From Oscillospiraceae bacterium (GTDB lineage: Bacteria; Bacillota; Clostridia; Oscillospirales; Ruminococcaceae), in assembly GCA_017435045.1 (NCBI GenBank), contig JAFSFT010000008.1, forward strand, positions 21,864 to 85,863: a stretch of 64,000 nucleotides of DNA. The letters are read 5' to 3'. This document shows positions 50,337 to 60,568 of this stretch, in pieces. How positions within the stretch are numbered: position 1 is the first letter of the stretch; the number at the start of each line of letters is the position of its first letter. The notes below the pieces were generated by a model. The model was given only the letters and a program-made list of their open reading frames with translations, did no database searches and had not been told where the DNA came from. The translations under genes were made by a program, and so were the position numbers.

Positions 50337-52448
50337 ATGTCTAAACTTGTTATCGTGGAATCTCCCGCAAAAGCAAAAACCATCAAAAAATACCTTGGGG
50401 AAGACTATAACGTTATAGCTTCCATGGGTCATATCCGTGACCTGCCAAAGGCACAGATGGGCGTTGACATAGAAGACAACTTCAAACCAAGATATATCAA
50501 TATCCCGGGCAAATCAAAGCTTATCAAGGAACTCAAAACCCTTGCAGCCGACAGCGAAACCGTATACCTCGCAACCGACCCGGACCGTGAGGGCGAGGCT
50601 ATCAGCTGGCATCTGGCACATATCCTTAAGCTGGACACAACCCAGCCAAACCGTGTCACATTCGGCGAAATTACAAAAAAGGGTATAACAGAGGGTATGC
50701 AGAACAAGCGCACCATCGACGAAGACCTTATAAATGCACAGCAGGCAAGAAGAATTCTTGACCGCATAGTTGGCTACAAGCTTTCTCCGTTCCTCTGGCA
50801 GAAAATCAAGGGCGGTCTTTCCGCAGGCCGTGTACAGTCTGTAGCTGTTAAACTGGTTGTGGACCGCCACAGAGAAATTGAAAACTTTATTCCGCAGGAA
50901 TACTGGAACATAGATGCAACCCTTGGCGCAGGCACAAAAAAATTCAAGGCACGCTACTGGGGCACAGACGGCGAAAAGGTTACAGTGGACAACGAAATCC
51001 TTGCAAATCAGATTAAGGACGAAAGCCTTGCTGTTCCTTTTGAAATTGCAAAAATCACAAAGGGCGAAAGAAAGCGTCTGCCTGCACCGCCGTTTATCAC
51101 TTCTTCCCTTCAGCAGGAGGCTTCCCGCCGTCTTGGCTTTACAGCACTCAGAACTATGCGTGCCGCACAGACACTTTACGAAGGTGTCGAGGTGGCAGGC
51201 TACGGACAGATGGGTCTTATCACATACATGAGAACCGACTCCCTGCGTGTAAGCGACGAGGCAATCTGGGCAGCAAAGGGATTTATCAGGGATAAATTCG
51301 GCGAAAGATATGTGCCGAACTACAAACGCACATACAAACAGAAAAACAATGCACAGGACGCACACGAAGCTATCCGCCCTACAAATGTAAACATCACACC
51401 TGAAATTGCAAATGCCACACTTTCCGGCGATACTGCAAAGCTGTATAAGCTTATTTGGGAACGCTTTGTGGCAAGCCAGATGGCAGACTGCATACAGGAA
51501 ACTGTGGCAGTGGATGCTGTAAGCGGCAGACACACATATAAGGCGAACGGCTATACTGTACTGTTTGACGGCTTTACAGCCCTTTACGAAGAACAGACAG
51601 ACGAGAAAAAGGAAAAGGAAACTGCACTGCCGCCTCTTGAAGATGATACAAAGCTTAAGACAAAGGATGTGGAGGCGGAACAGAAATTTACCCTCCCTCC
51701 AAACGAATATACCGAAGCTACACTTATCAAGGCGCTGGAGGAAAACGGTATCGGCCGTCCGTCCACATACGCACCTATCATCTATACAATCACAGACAAA
51801 GGCTATGTTGAACGCGACGGCAAAAAGCTTATCCCTACAGCACTGGGCACAACCATCAACGACCTGCTGGAAGCACAGTTCAACGACATTGTAAACGTAA
51901 AATTTTCCGCAGAGATGGAGACAAACCTGGACTACATCGAGGAAGGCAAAAAAGAATGGACACAGGTTCTGTCCGAGTTTTATGCTTCCTTTGACAAGCT
52001 GCTCAAAAAAGCAGAGGAAGAAATGGACGGCAAAAAGGTAAAGGTGCCTGACGAGGTTACTGACGAAATCTGCGATATCTGCGGCAAGCCTATGGTTATC
52101 AAAAGCGGCAAGTTCGGCAAATTCCTTGCCTGCAGCGGCTTCCCTGACTGCAAGAACACAAAACGTATTGTAAAATACGCAAAAGGCTTCTGCCCTGTAT
52201 GCGGCGGCAAGATGCTTATCCTTACAAGCAAGCGCGGCAGAACATTCTACGCCTGTGAAGACAGCGAAAAATGCAAGTTCCTTACATGGGAAGAACCAAC
52301 AGACAAAGTTTGTGATGTGTGCGGCAAAAGCCTTTACAAAAAATCCGCAAAGGGAGCAAAGGCACACTGCATAAACGAAAAATGCTCTGCATACAAGCCA
52401 ACCGTTACAAGAAAGACAAAAAAGGAAACAAAGGCAAATGAAGGTTAA
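50337..52448 (+). CDS. topA: DNA topoisomerase I
   Basis: The 703-residue type IA topoisomerase relaxes negative supercoils. It has a TOPRIM domain (VIVESPAKAKTIKKYLG ... DPDREGEAISWHL), the active-site tyrosine Y297 in LITYMRTDSLR, and the arch domain. Three C-terminal zinc-ribbon repeats are clear: CDICGKP...CSGFPDC, CPVCGGK...CEDSEKC and CDVCGKS...CINEKC. Ribosome site AAGGAGG. Its last 11 bases overlap trmFO. Confidence 0.97.
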   Translation: MSKLVIVESPAKAKTIKKYLGEDYNVIASMGHIRDLPKAQMGVDIEDNFKPRYINIPGKSKLIKELKTLAADSETVYLATDPDREGEAISWHLAHILKLDTTQPNRVTFGEITKKGITEGMQNKRTIDEDLINAQQARRILDRIVGYKLSPFLWQKIKGGLSAGRVQSVAVKLVVDRHREIENFIPQEYWNIDATLGAGTKKFKARYWGTDGEKVTVDNEILANQIKDESLAVPFEIAKITKGERKRLPAPPFITSSLQQEASRRLGFTALRTMRAAQTLYEGVEVAGYGQMGLITYMRTDSLRVSDEAIWAAKGFIRDKFGERYVPNYKRTYKQKNNAQDAHEAIRPTNVNITPEIANATLSGDTAKLYKLIWERFVASQMADCIQETVAVDAVSGRHTYKANGYTVLFDGFTALYEEQTDEKKEKETALPPLEDDTKLKTKDVEAEQKFTLPPNEYTEATLIKALEENGIGRPSTYAPIIYTITDKGYVERDGKKLIPTALGTTINDLLEAQFNDIVNVKFSAEMETNLDYIEEGKKEWTQVLSEFYASFDKLLKKAEEEMDGKKVKVPDEVTDEICDICGKPMVIKSGKFGKFLACSGFPDCKNTKRIVKYAKGFCPVCGGKMLILTSKRGRTFYACEDSEKCKFLTWEEPTDKVCDVCGKSLYKKSAKGAKAHCINEKCSAYKPTVTRKTKKETKANEG

Positions 52449-53730
52449 TGTTATAGGCGCAGGCCTTGCAGGCTGCGAGGCTGCATACTTTCTGGCAAAA
52501 AGAGGTGTAAAGGTACGCCTTTTTGAGCAGAAACCCGTTAAATATTCCGATGCCCACAAATCAGAAAACTTTGCCGAACTGGTATGCTCCAACAGTCTCA
52601 AATCCATGAGAGAGGATTCCAGTCAGGGTATGCTCAAGTACGAGATGAAGCACTTTGGCTCTCTTGTGCTGGAAGCTGCATACCAGAGCAGTGTTCCTGC
52701 AGGTGGTGCACTGGCGGTTGACAGGGACATATTCAGCCGCATTATCACAGACAAAATTAAAAATCACGAAAATATCGAAATTGTTTACGGCGAAGTAACC
52801 GAGATAAACAAGGACGAAATTACCATAATCGCAACAGGTCCGCTTACCAGCGGCAATCTGTACAGCCACATAAAGACAATGTGCGGCGACGGCATGAGCT
52901 TTTTTGATGCCGCTGCACCTATCGTTATGGCGGACAGCATCAACATGGACAGAGTGTTTGCCCAGAGCCGTTACGACAAAGGCGATGACGACTATCTCAA
53001 CTGCCCTTTCAACAAAGAGGAGTACGAGGCATTCTACGAGGCACTTGCCTCTGCCGAAAGAGCACCCCTCAAGGATTTTGAACAGGAGCTTACAGTTTAC
53101 GAAGGCTGTATGCCGATTGAGGTTATGGCCTCCCGCGGGGCAGACACAATGCGTTTTGGCCCTATGAGACCTGTTGGCCTCAAGGACCCGAAAACAGGCC
53201 GCAGGCCATGGGCAAACGTACAGCTCAGATGTGAAGATGCAAACAAGACAATGTACAACATTGTAGGCTTCCAGACAAACCTTAAATTCGGCGAACAGAA
53301 GCGTGTTTTCAGCATGATTCCGGGTCTTGAAAATGCCGAATTTGCACGCTATGGTGTAATGCACCGCAACAGCTTTATCAACAGCCCTGAAGTGCTCAAT
53401 CCCACACTGAACCTTAAAGAGTATCCAAATGTTTACTTTGCAGGCCAGATTACAGGCATGGAAGGTTATACAGAAAGTGCAATGTGCGGACTTCTGGCAG
53501 CATACTTTGTACACTGCCGTCTTACCGGCAAGGCACCGCAGATACCCGATACCACAACAATGGTCGGTGCACTGCTCAGCTACATTACAACCGAAAACAA
53601 GGACTTCCAGCCTATGGGTTCCAATATGGGCATACTTCCTCCGCTGGAAAACCACATCCGCGACAAACGCGAAAGATATATGGCTTTTGCGGTAAGGGGC
53701 AAAGCGGCAATTGAAAAAATAGAACTGTAA
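52438..53730 (+). CDS. trmFO: tRNA m5U54 methyltransferase TrmFO
   Basis: The 430-residue FAD protein methylates U54 of the tRNA T loop using methylene-THF. The FAD motif VIGAGLAGCEAAYFLAKRG is at 4-22, followed by CSNSLKSM and the C-terminal FAD contact FAGQITGMEGYTESAM. A topA-trmFO pair is usual in Firmicutes. It overlaps topA, indicating coupling. Confidence 0.96.
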   Translation: MKVNVIGAGLAGCEAAYFLAKRGVKVRLFEQKPVKYSDAHKSENFAELVCSNSLKSMREDSSQGMLKYEMKHFGSLVLEAAYQSSVPAGGALAVDRDIFSRIITDKIKNHENIEIVYGEVTEINKDEITIIATGPLTSGNLYSHIKTMCGDGMSFFDAAAPIVMADSINMDRVFAQSRYDKGDDDYLNCPFNKEEYEAFYEALASAERAPLKDFEQELTVYEGCMPIEVMASRGADTMRFGPMRPVGLKDPKTGRRPWANVQLRCEDANKTMYNIVGFQTNLKFGEQKRVFSMIPGLENAEFARYGVMHRNSFINSPEVLNPTLNLKEYPNVYFAGQITGMEGYTESAMCGLLAAYFVHCRLTGKAPQIPDTTTMVGALLSYITTENKDFQPMGSNMGILPPLENHIRDKRERYMAFAVRGKAAIEKIEL

Positions 53731-53778
53731 ACATAATGTTATACAGTACAGCACAATATACAGAAAGGTCGGAGGTTT

Positions 53779-54222
53779 ATGAAAAAACAGAGAAAAGGCT
53801 ACAGTGTAAAGCGGGGCCGTGTACGATCGGCACAGAGCGTTGCAGGCGGCATATTTGCAATGGTTTTCGGTGTTATATGGACCGTTGGTGCTGCATCAAT
53901 CGGTGCACCGTGGTTTTTCAGCCTTTTCGGTCTGCTTTTTATAGCATCGGCAGGCTACAACACCTACATTGCTTACAAAAACACCACAGGGGATAACCGC
54001 TTCAGCGAATTTGATGTGGTGGAGATGGACAGCGAGCCGGACCCGTGGGACGAAAAATTCCGTCAGAACAAGGACAGATACAGCATAAACGAAAGCTGCG
54101 GACATATCGAAAAGGATACAGAAGCACACAGCTGTGCAGTCCGTTTCTGTCCGTACTGCGGCACAGAGGCAGAAAGCGACTACGAGTTCTGCAAATCCTG
54201 CGGCAGAAAGCTTCCCGACTGA
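53779..54222 (+). CDS. Small membrane protein with a C-terminal zinc ribbon
   Basis: The 147-residue protein has a basic N terminus, two adjacent helices (about 26-46 and 49-68) and a cytoplasmic C-terminal domain ending in the zinc ribbon CPYCGTEAESDYEFCKSC. The middle contains an acidic stretch (VVEMDSEPDPWDEKF). This layout occurs in many clostridial zinc-ribbon membrane proteins of unknown role. The CGGAGG ribosome site supports the start. Its place between trmFO and plsX gives no functional clue. Confidence 0.8.
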   Translation: MKKQRKGYSVKRGRVRSAQSVAGGIFAMVFGVIWTVGAASIGAPWFFSLFGLLFIASAGYNTYIAYKNTTGDNRFSEFDVVEMDSEPDPWDEKFRQNKDRYSINESCGHIEKDTEAHSCAVRFCPYCGTEAESDYEFCKSCGRKLPD

Positions 54223-54281
54223 AATCTGCAATAAATACAAAGTCAACAAACTTTTTACATAAGAATCAGAGGAGAATACTT

Positions 54282-55283
54282 ATGAAGATTATTCTTGACG
54301 CATTCGGCGGCGACCTTGCACCGCTGGAACCACTTAAAGGTGCCGAACAGGCAATCAAGGAATACGGCGTGGAAATCCTTGCTGTAGGCGATATTGAAAA
54401 GATGAAAAAAGTATGCGAAGAAAACTCCATCTCCACACAGGGTATGGAATTTCTGCAGGCAGATGACGTTTTTGATATGCACGAAGACCCTATGGACATC
54501 GTAAAAAAGAGAAAAACAACCTCCTTGCACATCGCGATGAAAGCACTGGCAGACGGTCTGGGTGATGCTGTGGTTTCTGCAGGCAGCACAGGTGCACTGC
54601 TTATGGGTGCAACCTTTATTGTAAAACGTATCAAAGGTGTAAAACGAGCAGCACTGGCAACAGTTATGCCCTGCGAAAAATCCACAGGCTTTATGCTTAT
54701 CGACTCCGGTGCAAACGCAGAGGTAAGAGCAGATATGCTCGGCCAGTTTGCGGTTATGGGCTCTGTTTATATGGAAAAGGTTGCAGGTGTAAAAAATCCT
54801 GCTGTTGCTCTGCTCAACAACGGTGCAGAAGAAACAAAGGGCACACCAATGCACGTTGAAGCAAATGCTATTATGCGCGAAAACAAAAACATCAACTTTA
54901 TCGGCAACGTTGAAGGCAGATATATTATGAGCGGCGAAGCTGACGTGGTTGTTGCAGATGGTTTTAGCGGCAATATCGCACTCAAAACCTGCGAGGGCGT
55001 TGCAGGCTTTATGAACAAAATGCTGAAAGGTATGTTCAAAAAGAACGCAAAAACAATGCTGGCAGCACTTCTGCTTAAAAATGAGCTTAAAGAGTTCAAA
55101 GCTAAACTTGACTACACAGAATACGGCGGTGCACCAATCCTCGGTGTTACAAAGGGTGTTATCAAGGCACACGGCTCCAGCAATGCAAAAGCATTCAAAA
55201 ACGCAATCAGACAGGCAAAAATCTATGCCGAAAACAATGTTTCCGAAGTTATCGCAGCTTCACTTGTAAACGAAGGAGAATAA
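54282..55283 (+). CDS. plsX: Phosphate acyltransferase PlsX
   Basis: The 333-residue soluble enzyme makes acyl-phosphate from acyl-ACP for the PlsY/PlsC phospholipid route. MKIILDAFGGDLAPLEPLKGAEQAI is the characteristic N terminus; SAGSTGALLMGATFIVKRI, LIDSGANAEV and VADGFSGNIALKTCEG follow. I chose the ATG at 54282, eight bases after AGAGGAG; the long in-frame extension back to 54045 runs over the zinc-ribbon gene. In most Firmicutes acpP lies between plsX and rnc; here there is only a six-base gap. Confidence 0.95.
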   Translation: MKIILDAFGGDLAPLEPLKGAEQAIKEYGVEILAVGDIEKMKKVCEENSISTQGMEFLQADDVFDMHEDPMDIVKKRKTTSLHIAMKALADGLGDAVVSAGSTGALLMGATFIVKRIKGVKRAALATVMPCEKSTGFMLIDSGANAEVRADMLGQFAVMGSVYMEKVAGVKNPAVALLNNGAEETKGTPMHVEANAIMRENKNINFIGNVEGRYIMSGEADVVVADGFSGNIALKTCEGVAGFMNKMLKGMFKKNAKTMLAALLLKNELKEFKAKLDYTEYGGAPILGVTKGVIKAHGSSNAKAFKNAIRQAKIYAENNVSEVIAASLVNEGE

Positions 55284-55289
55284 GAAAAT

Positions 55290-55958
55290 ATGAAGGTATT
55301 TGAACAGAATATTCAATATACTTTTAAAGACAAATCTCTGCTGAATCTTGCACTCACACATTCTTCCTACGCAAACGAAAGCAAGAGCCACATTGCATAC
55401 AACGAAAGACTGGAATTCCTGGGCGATGCTGTTCTGCAGCTGGTTACAAGCGAAAAACTGTACAAGGAAAATCCCCATATGCCTGAGGGCAAAATGTCCA
55501 AGACACGTGCGGCGCTTGTGTGCGAAGATGCCCTTGCAAACTATTCCCACAAAATTGACCTTGGCAGCTTTATGTTCCTTGGCAAAGGGGAAGAAAACAC
55601 AGGCGGCAGAGAAAGACCATCCATCCTTGCAGACGCCTTTGAGGCACTTATCGGCGCAATCTTCCTTGACGGCGGCATTGCCCAAGCAAAGAAGTTTATC
55701 CTGCGTTTCCTCAACGATACAGAGCTGCATCTGCAGGACTACAAGACTCTGCTGCAGGAGATTATCCAGCAGAATCCGGGCGAACGCTTAAGCTACATTG
55801 TGGTAAAAGAAGAAGGCCCTGACCACGACAAAAGCTTTACAGTGGAAGTTCACCTCAACTCCAACCCAATCGGCAGCGGCGAGGGCAAAAGCAAAAAGCA
55901 GGCAGAACAGCAGGCAGCAAAAGAGGCACTCGGTCTTATGGGCTACCATTTCAGATAA
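55290..55958 (+). CDS. rnc: Ribonuclease III
   Basis: The 222-residue double-stranded RNA endonuclease processes rRNA and mRNA. The signature ERLEFLGDAVLQL is at about 41-53, the second metal site lies in ADAFEALIGAIFLDGG and a double-stranded-RNA-binding domain fills about 155-222 (LQEIIQQNPGERLSYIVVKEEG). The ribosome site lies in the end of plsX (GAAGGAG). Confidence 0.97.
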   Translation: MKVFEQNIQYTFKDKSLLNLALTHSSYANESKSHIAYNERLEFLGDAVLQLVTSEKLYKENPHMPEGKMSKTRAALVCEDALANYSHKIDLGSFMFLGKGEENTGGRERPSILADAFEALIGAIFLDGGIAQAKKFILRFLNDTELHLQDYKTLLQEIIQQNPGERLSYIVVKEEGPDHDKSFTVEVHLNSNPIGSGEGKSKKQAEQQAAKEALGLMGYHFR

Positions 55959-55979
55959 CAGCACAGAAGGTGTTTACAG

Positions 55980-56975
55980 ATGACAAAACACAAAAATCTG
56001 TCGATATTTGTTCCCCATGCAGGCTGTCCCAACCAGTGTTCTTTCTGTGACCAGCGCAGTATAAGCGGCACACAGAATCCGCCCTCTGCACAGGAGGTAG
56101 CGGCATTGTGCAATGAATTTCTGCCACAGGAAAACAGTGCGGATTATGAAATTGCATTTTTCGGCGGCAGCTTTACCGCAATTGACAGAGAATATATGAC
56201 AAGCCTGCTTTCGGCGGCATACCCTTTTGTGCAAAACGGCAGAGCGGCAGGGATAAGAATTTCCACCCGTCCCGACTGCATCAGCACAGAAATACTGGAT
56301 ATTTTAAAGCAGTATGGCGTAACAAGCATTGAACTTGGTGCACAGAGCATGCAGGACGAGGTGCTTGTGGCAAATCTCCGCGGGCATACCGAGGCCGATG
56401 TTGTAAAGGCAGCCGGCCTTATAAAGCAGTACGGCTTTTCACTTGGTCTGCAGATGATGACGGGGCTTTACGGGCAGAAGGACTATATGGAATATGCCCT
56501 TGATACAGCACATAAGTTTGTTGATTTAAAACCCGACACAGTGCGTATCTACCCTACAGTCACCCTTAAAAACACACTTTTGGAACAGAAGTTTTTAAGG
56601 GGAGAATATACACCGCCCACACTGGAACAGACGGTGGAAATATGTGCGGTGCTTATGGGTATTTTTGAAAGCAGCAATATCCGCATTATCAAGATGGGTT
56701 TGCACGCCGATACAGGTCTTGAGGACAAAATTGTGGCAGGACCATACCACCCTGCATTCAGGGAACTTTGCATTTCACGCCGATGTCTTGAAAGAATTAA
56801 AGAGCAGTTAACAAATGCAGAAAACAACGGGTATATAATTAAAGTAAACCCAAAGGAACTTTCCCAGTGGAAAGGCCAGAAAAACAGCAACATAAAAATC
56901 CTTGCGGATATGGGATATGCAGTGCAGATAACTGCAGATATCTCTGTACCAAAGGGACAATTTACAATAGATTAA
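55980..56975 (+). CDS. Radical SAM protein, Elp3/YhcC-like
   Basis: The 331-residue protein has the radical SAM motif GCPNQCSFCDQ (CX3CX2C, about residues 15-25), the GGSFTAID SAM-binding motif and a TIM-barrel segment ending with NGYIIKVNPKE. It belongs to the group annotated as elongator-protein-3-like or YtqA/YhcC-like in Clostridia, often found beside rnc and smc. The substrate is unknown; RNA modification is a reasonable guess. There is no acetyltransferase domain as in true Elp3. Confidence 0.88.
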   Translation: MTKHKNLSIFVPHAGCPNQCSFCDQRSISGTQNPPSAQEVAALCNEFLPQENSADYEIAFFGGSFTAIDREYMTSLLSAAYPFVQNGRAAGIRISTRPDCISTEILDILKQYGVTSIELGAQSMQDEVLVANLRGHTEADVVKAAGLIKQYGFSLGLQMMTGLYGQKDYMEYALDTAHKFVDLKPDTVRIYPTVTLKNTLLEQKFLRGEYTPPTLEQTVEICAVLMGIFESSNIRIIKMGLHADTGLEDKIVAGPYHPAFRELCISRRCLERIKEQLTNAENNGYIIKVNPKELSQWKGQKNSNIKILADMGYAVQITADISVPKGQFTID

Positions 56976-56993
56976 CCATTAAAGGAAAAACAG

Positions 56994-59900
56994 ATGTACT
57001 TAAAAGCTATAGAACTTCACGGTTTTAAATCCTTTCCCGATAAAACCCGTGTATCCTTTGACAAGGGTATGACAGCAGTTATCGGTCCAAACGGTTCGGG
57101 CAAAAGTAATATCAGCGACGCTATCCGCTGGGTTCTGGGCGAAACCAGCGGCAAAGAGCTGCGCAGTGCAGGCAAGATGGAGGATATCATCTTTGGCGGT
57201 ACAAGCCAGCGAGGCCCTATGGGCTTTGCATCGGTAAGCCTTATCCTCGACAACTCTGACCGCAGCTTTGATATGGACAGCGACGAGGTTTCGGTAACCA
57301 GAAAATATTACCGCGGCGGCGATGGCGAATACTTCATCAACGGTAACCGTGTGCGTCTTAAGGATATTTACGAACTGTTTCTTGATACAGGTCTTGGCAA
57401 AAGCGGCTACTCCATCGTAGGTCAGGGTAAAATCAGCCAGATTGTTACCGCAAAGCCTGAAAACAGACGAGAAATCTTTGAAGAAGCCTCCGGCATCTCA
57501 AAGTTCAGATACAAAAAGAACGAGGCGGAAAAAAAGCTGTCTGCGGCACAGGAAAACATAATACGCCTTACAGACAACCTCAGAAATCTTGAAGAACGTG
57601 TAGGCCCTCTGGAAAGGGAAAGCAAAAAGGCAAAGGAATTTGTAGCCCTCAGCGACAAGAAAAAGGGCATGGAAATTTCCCTGTGGCTTTCCACAATCAA
57701 CCGTTCCAAATCCCTTATCCGTGACCAGCAGCGCAGAGCGGAAATTTTCCGCAGCGACCGCGACAATGTGGAAAACAGCATTGCCGAAAAGGAAGCATAT
57801 GTGGAAAAACGTTACTTCGAGGGCAACGAGCTTATCCGTAAAGGCGAGGAAAACCAGAATACAATCCGCGATATAGAACAGCAGATTTCTGCAGTAAACA
57901 GCGACAGGGCAGTTGCCGAAAACCAGATTCAGTACGACAGCCAGAAGCTGAATGAGCTGGAAAAGGAACTCAGGCTTTACGAAAGTCTCGAAGGCGAAGC
58001 CGACAGCAAAAAACAGCAGCTGGAAGCCGAAATTGCCGACTTGGAAAGCAGAAAAACAGTTCTTGCCGAAAAAGAAACCGAAACGGGCGAGCAGCTTGCC
58101 CTGCTGGGCCGTCAGGCTGTGGAAGCCGACAGCAGAAAGGGCACACTCTTAAGCAGAGAAACCCTGCTTACAGGCAAAATTCAGGAAAGCAAGATAGAAA
58201 TCCACGGCTTTACCACACAGAATGCGTCTGTGATGGAAACTGCAAACAAGGCAAAGCAGGATCTTATCAGTGCAAGGGGCTATCTTGAGACAACACAGGC
58301 ACAGATTGCCGAACTTACCGCTTTCAGCGATGAGGCACAGCGTAAAATCATACAGAACACAAACATTAAAAACGGCCTTGGCATGAAGCTTTCTTCCATC
58401 AGCGGAAAGATGGACAATTATCTCAGCCTGCAGAATGAAAACACCAAAAAGCAGATTGATACACAGAACCGTATCAAGCTGCTTACAGATATGGAAAACA
58501 ATATGGAGGGCTTCCAGCACAGCGTAAAAACTGTGCTCAATATGGGTAAAAACGGCTCTCTCAAAGGTATAATCGGCACAATAGCACAGCTTATAACTGT
58601 GGAAAAAGGCTACGAAACCGCCATCGAAATTGCCCTTGGCAACTACGGTCTGCAGAACATTGTGGTGGAAAACGAAACCTGTGCCAAATATGCCATAGAA
58701 TACCTTAAAAACAACCGCGCAGGCAGGGCAACCTTTCTGCCGCTTGACACGGTAAAACCATCTCATTTCAGCGAAAATCTGCCGGAATGGGCAACCACAG
58801 CAGACAGGATTGTAAATGCGGATGCAAAGTACAGCCACATCATCTCCAACCTGTTGGGCAGAACCATCATCACAGAGGACATAAACTCTGCTTCCCGCCT
58901 TGCAAAGCAGCTGGGTTACAGATATAAAATTGTTACAACAGACGGCCAGCAGATTAACGCAGGCGGCTCCTTTACAGGCGGCAGCGTAAGCAAGAGTGCA
59001 GGTCTGTTTACCAGAAAAGGCGAGATTGAAAAGCTTAAAATCACACTGGCAAATCTCAGGGCCGAATTTGACAAAACCGAAAAAGAAAAGGCCGAGGTAC
59101 AGAACTCCATTGACCTTATAAACAGTCAGATTGACGGCTGCAATGCCGAGATTGACGCGCTGCAGAGCGACAAAAACCAGTGCAGCATAGAACTGGCAAA
59201 ATATCAGCAGCAGGAAAATCAGTACAGGGACAGCATTTATCTGTATGAAGGCATTGTGGAAAACGGCGAAAATGTTGTAAAGGCAAACAGGGAAAAGGAA
59301 AATGCTCTGTACAGAGCCATCACCGAATGCGAAAAGGAACTGGCAGAAGTTACTGCACAGCTTTCCGCCCTTGGCGAAACCGATGCAGAATATGCACAGA
59401 AAAAGGATGCACTTATGGGCACCCTGCAGCAGATAAAGGTGGATATTGTAACAATCGGCGGCGAAATCACCGTTGCACAGAACAACCTGGCACAGCTTTC
59501 CGCACAGAGTGCACAGAGCGAAGCAAGAAAAGCACAGATTGTACAGGATATGGAAGAAATCCGCAGCACCATTGCACAAAAGCAGGTTGAACTGGGACAG
59601 AAAGCACAGAGCATCCTCGATATGCAGCAGCGGATAAAGGATATCGAACAGCAGAACAGAGATTTTGTTGCACTGCGTTTTGAAATAGAAAAAGAAAGAA
59701 ATGAAATTCAGAACGAAGTAAAAACTCTCCGTGATGAACTTATGTCCCTCTCTGAACAGATTGCAAAAATCGACGAAAAGATTGGCAATATGGAAAAAGA
59801 GTACGACGATATCATCCAGAAGCTGTGGGAAGAATACGAGCTTACAGTGCAGACAGCAAGAGAGTTTGCCTTTGATTTTGAGGACGAAAACCAGCTTAAA

Positions 59901-60554
59901 AAGGACCTTGCAGCAATCAAAGCTTCCATCAAGCGTCTTGGCCATGTAAATGTGGGTGCAATTGAGGAATACAGGGAAGTATACGAAAAATACACCTTCC
60001 TCAAAGAACAGCTCCGAGACCTTGAAGAATCCAGAAATCAGCTGCAGAAGCTTATCACCAGCCTTAACGGCGAGATGAAGACAATGTTCAGCGAAAGCTT
60101 TGGCATCATCAATCAGAACTTTGGAAAAATCTTCCGTCAGCTGTTTGGCGGCGGCAGTGCAAAGCTTATCCTTACCGACCCTGAAAATATTCTGGAAAGC
60201 GGTGTGGATATCAGCGTTAACCCTCCGGGCAAGGTTATCAAAAGCCTTACAGCCCTCTCGGGCGGCGAGCAGGCACTGGTTGCAATCTCCATTTACTTTG
60301 CAATCCTTGCCCACAACCCGTCACCGTTCTGTATTCTGGACGAAATCGAGGCTGCTCTTGATGACGCAAACGTTACAAGATACGCAAACTATCTCCACGA
60401 TATATCCGACACAACCCAGTTTATCGTTATCACCCACCGCCGCGGCACAATGGAATCTGCCGACGTGCTTTACGGTGTAACAATGCAGGAGGACGGCATA
60501 TCCAAACTGCTTAAGCTGGACGTAAACAATGTGTCACCATCACTTATCAATTAA
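56994..60554 (+). CDS. smc: Chromosome segregation protein SMC
   Basis: The 1186-residue ATPase forms the bacterial condensin core with ScpA and ScpB. N-terminal Walker A is GPNGSGKSN (32-40) in a LHGFKSFPDKT context; two long coiled-coil arms surround a hinge at about 500-660 (GIIGTIAQLI ... AGGSFTGGS); the C-terminal head carries LSGGEQALVAISIYF and the Walker B CILDEIEAALDDANV. Length is standard. It is 19 bases after the radical SAM gene and 14 bases before ftsY. Confidence 0.98.
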   Translation: MYLKAIELHGFKSFPDKTRVSFDKGMTAVIGPNGSGKSNISDAIRWVLGETSGKELRSAGKMEDIIFGGTSQRGPMGFASVSLILDNSDRSFDMDSDEVSVTRKYYRGGDGEYFINGNRVRLKDIYELFLDTGLGKSGYSIVGQGKISQIVTAKPENRREIFEEASGISKFRYKKNEAEKKLSAAQENIIRLTDNLRNLEERVGPLERESKKAKEFVALSDKKKGMEISLWLSTINRSKSLIRDQQRRAEIFRSDRDNVENSIAEKEAYVEKRYFEGNELIRKGEENQNTIRDIEQQISAVNSDRAVAENQIQYDSQKLNELEKELRLYESLEGEADSKKQQLEAEIADLESRKTVLAEKETETGEQLALLGRQAVEADSRKGTLLSRETLLTGKIQESKIEIHGFTTQNASVMETANKAKQDLISARGYLETTQAQIAELTAFSDEAQRKIIQNTNIKNGLGMKLSSISGKMDNYLSLQNENTKKQIDTQNRIKLLTDMENNMEGFQHSVKTVLNMGKNGSLKGIIGTIAQLITVEKGYETAIEIALGNYGLQNIVVENETCAKYAIEYLKNNRAGRATFLPLDTVKPSHFSENLPEWATTADRIVNADAKYSHIISNLLGRTIITEDINSASRLAKQLGYRYKIVTTDGQQINAGGSFTGGSVSKSAGLFTRKGEIEKLKITLANLRAEFDKTEKEKAEVQNSIDLINSQIDGCNAEIDALQSDKNQCSIELAKYQQQENQYRDSIYLYEGIVENGENVVKANREKENALYRAITECEKELAEVTAQLSALGETDAEYAQKKDALMGTLQQIKVDIVTIGGEITVAQNNLAQLSAQSAQSEARKAQIVQDMEEIRSTIAQKQVELGQKAQSILDMQQRIKDIEQQNRDFVALRFEIEKERNEIQNEVKTLRDELMSLSEQIAKIDEKIGNMEKEYDDIIQKLWEEYELTVQTAREFAFDFEDENQLKKDLAAIKASIKRLGHVNVGAIEEYREVYEKYTFLKEQLRDLEESRNQLQKLITSLNGEMKTMFSESFGIINQNFGKIFRQLFGGGSAKLILTDPENILESGVDISVNPPGKVIKSLTALSGGEQALVAISIYFAILAHNPSPFCILDEIEAALDDANVTRYANYLHDISDTTQFIVITHRRGTMESADVLYGVTMQEDGISKLLKLDVNNVSPSLIN

Positions 60555-60568
60555 CGAGGTTTAAAAGT

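Noticed and set aside
50514-52607. A 697-codon open frame antisense to topA
   Set aside because: Antisense shadow caused by codon choice in topA; composition (very high Cys and Phe) is not protein-like.
58149-60314. A 721-codon open frame antisense to smc
   Set aside because: Same cause; no start signal, no known domain, and smc on the other strand is certain.
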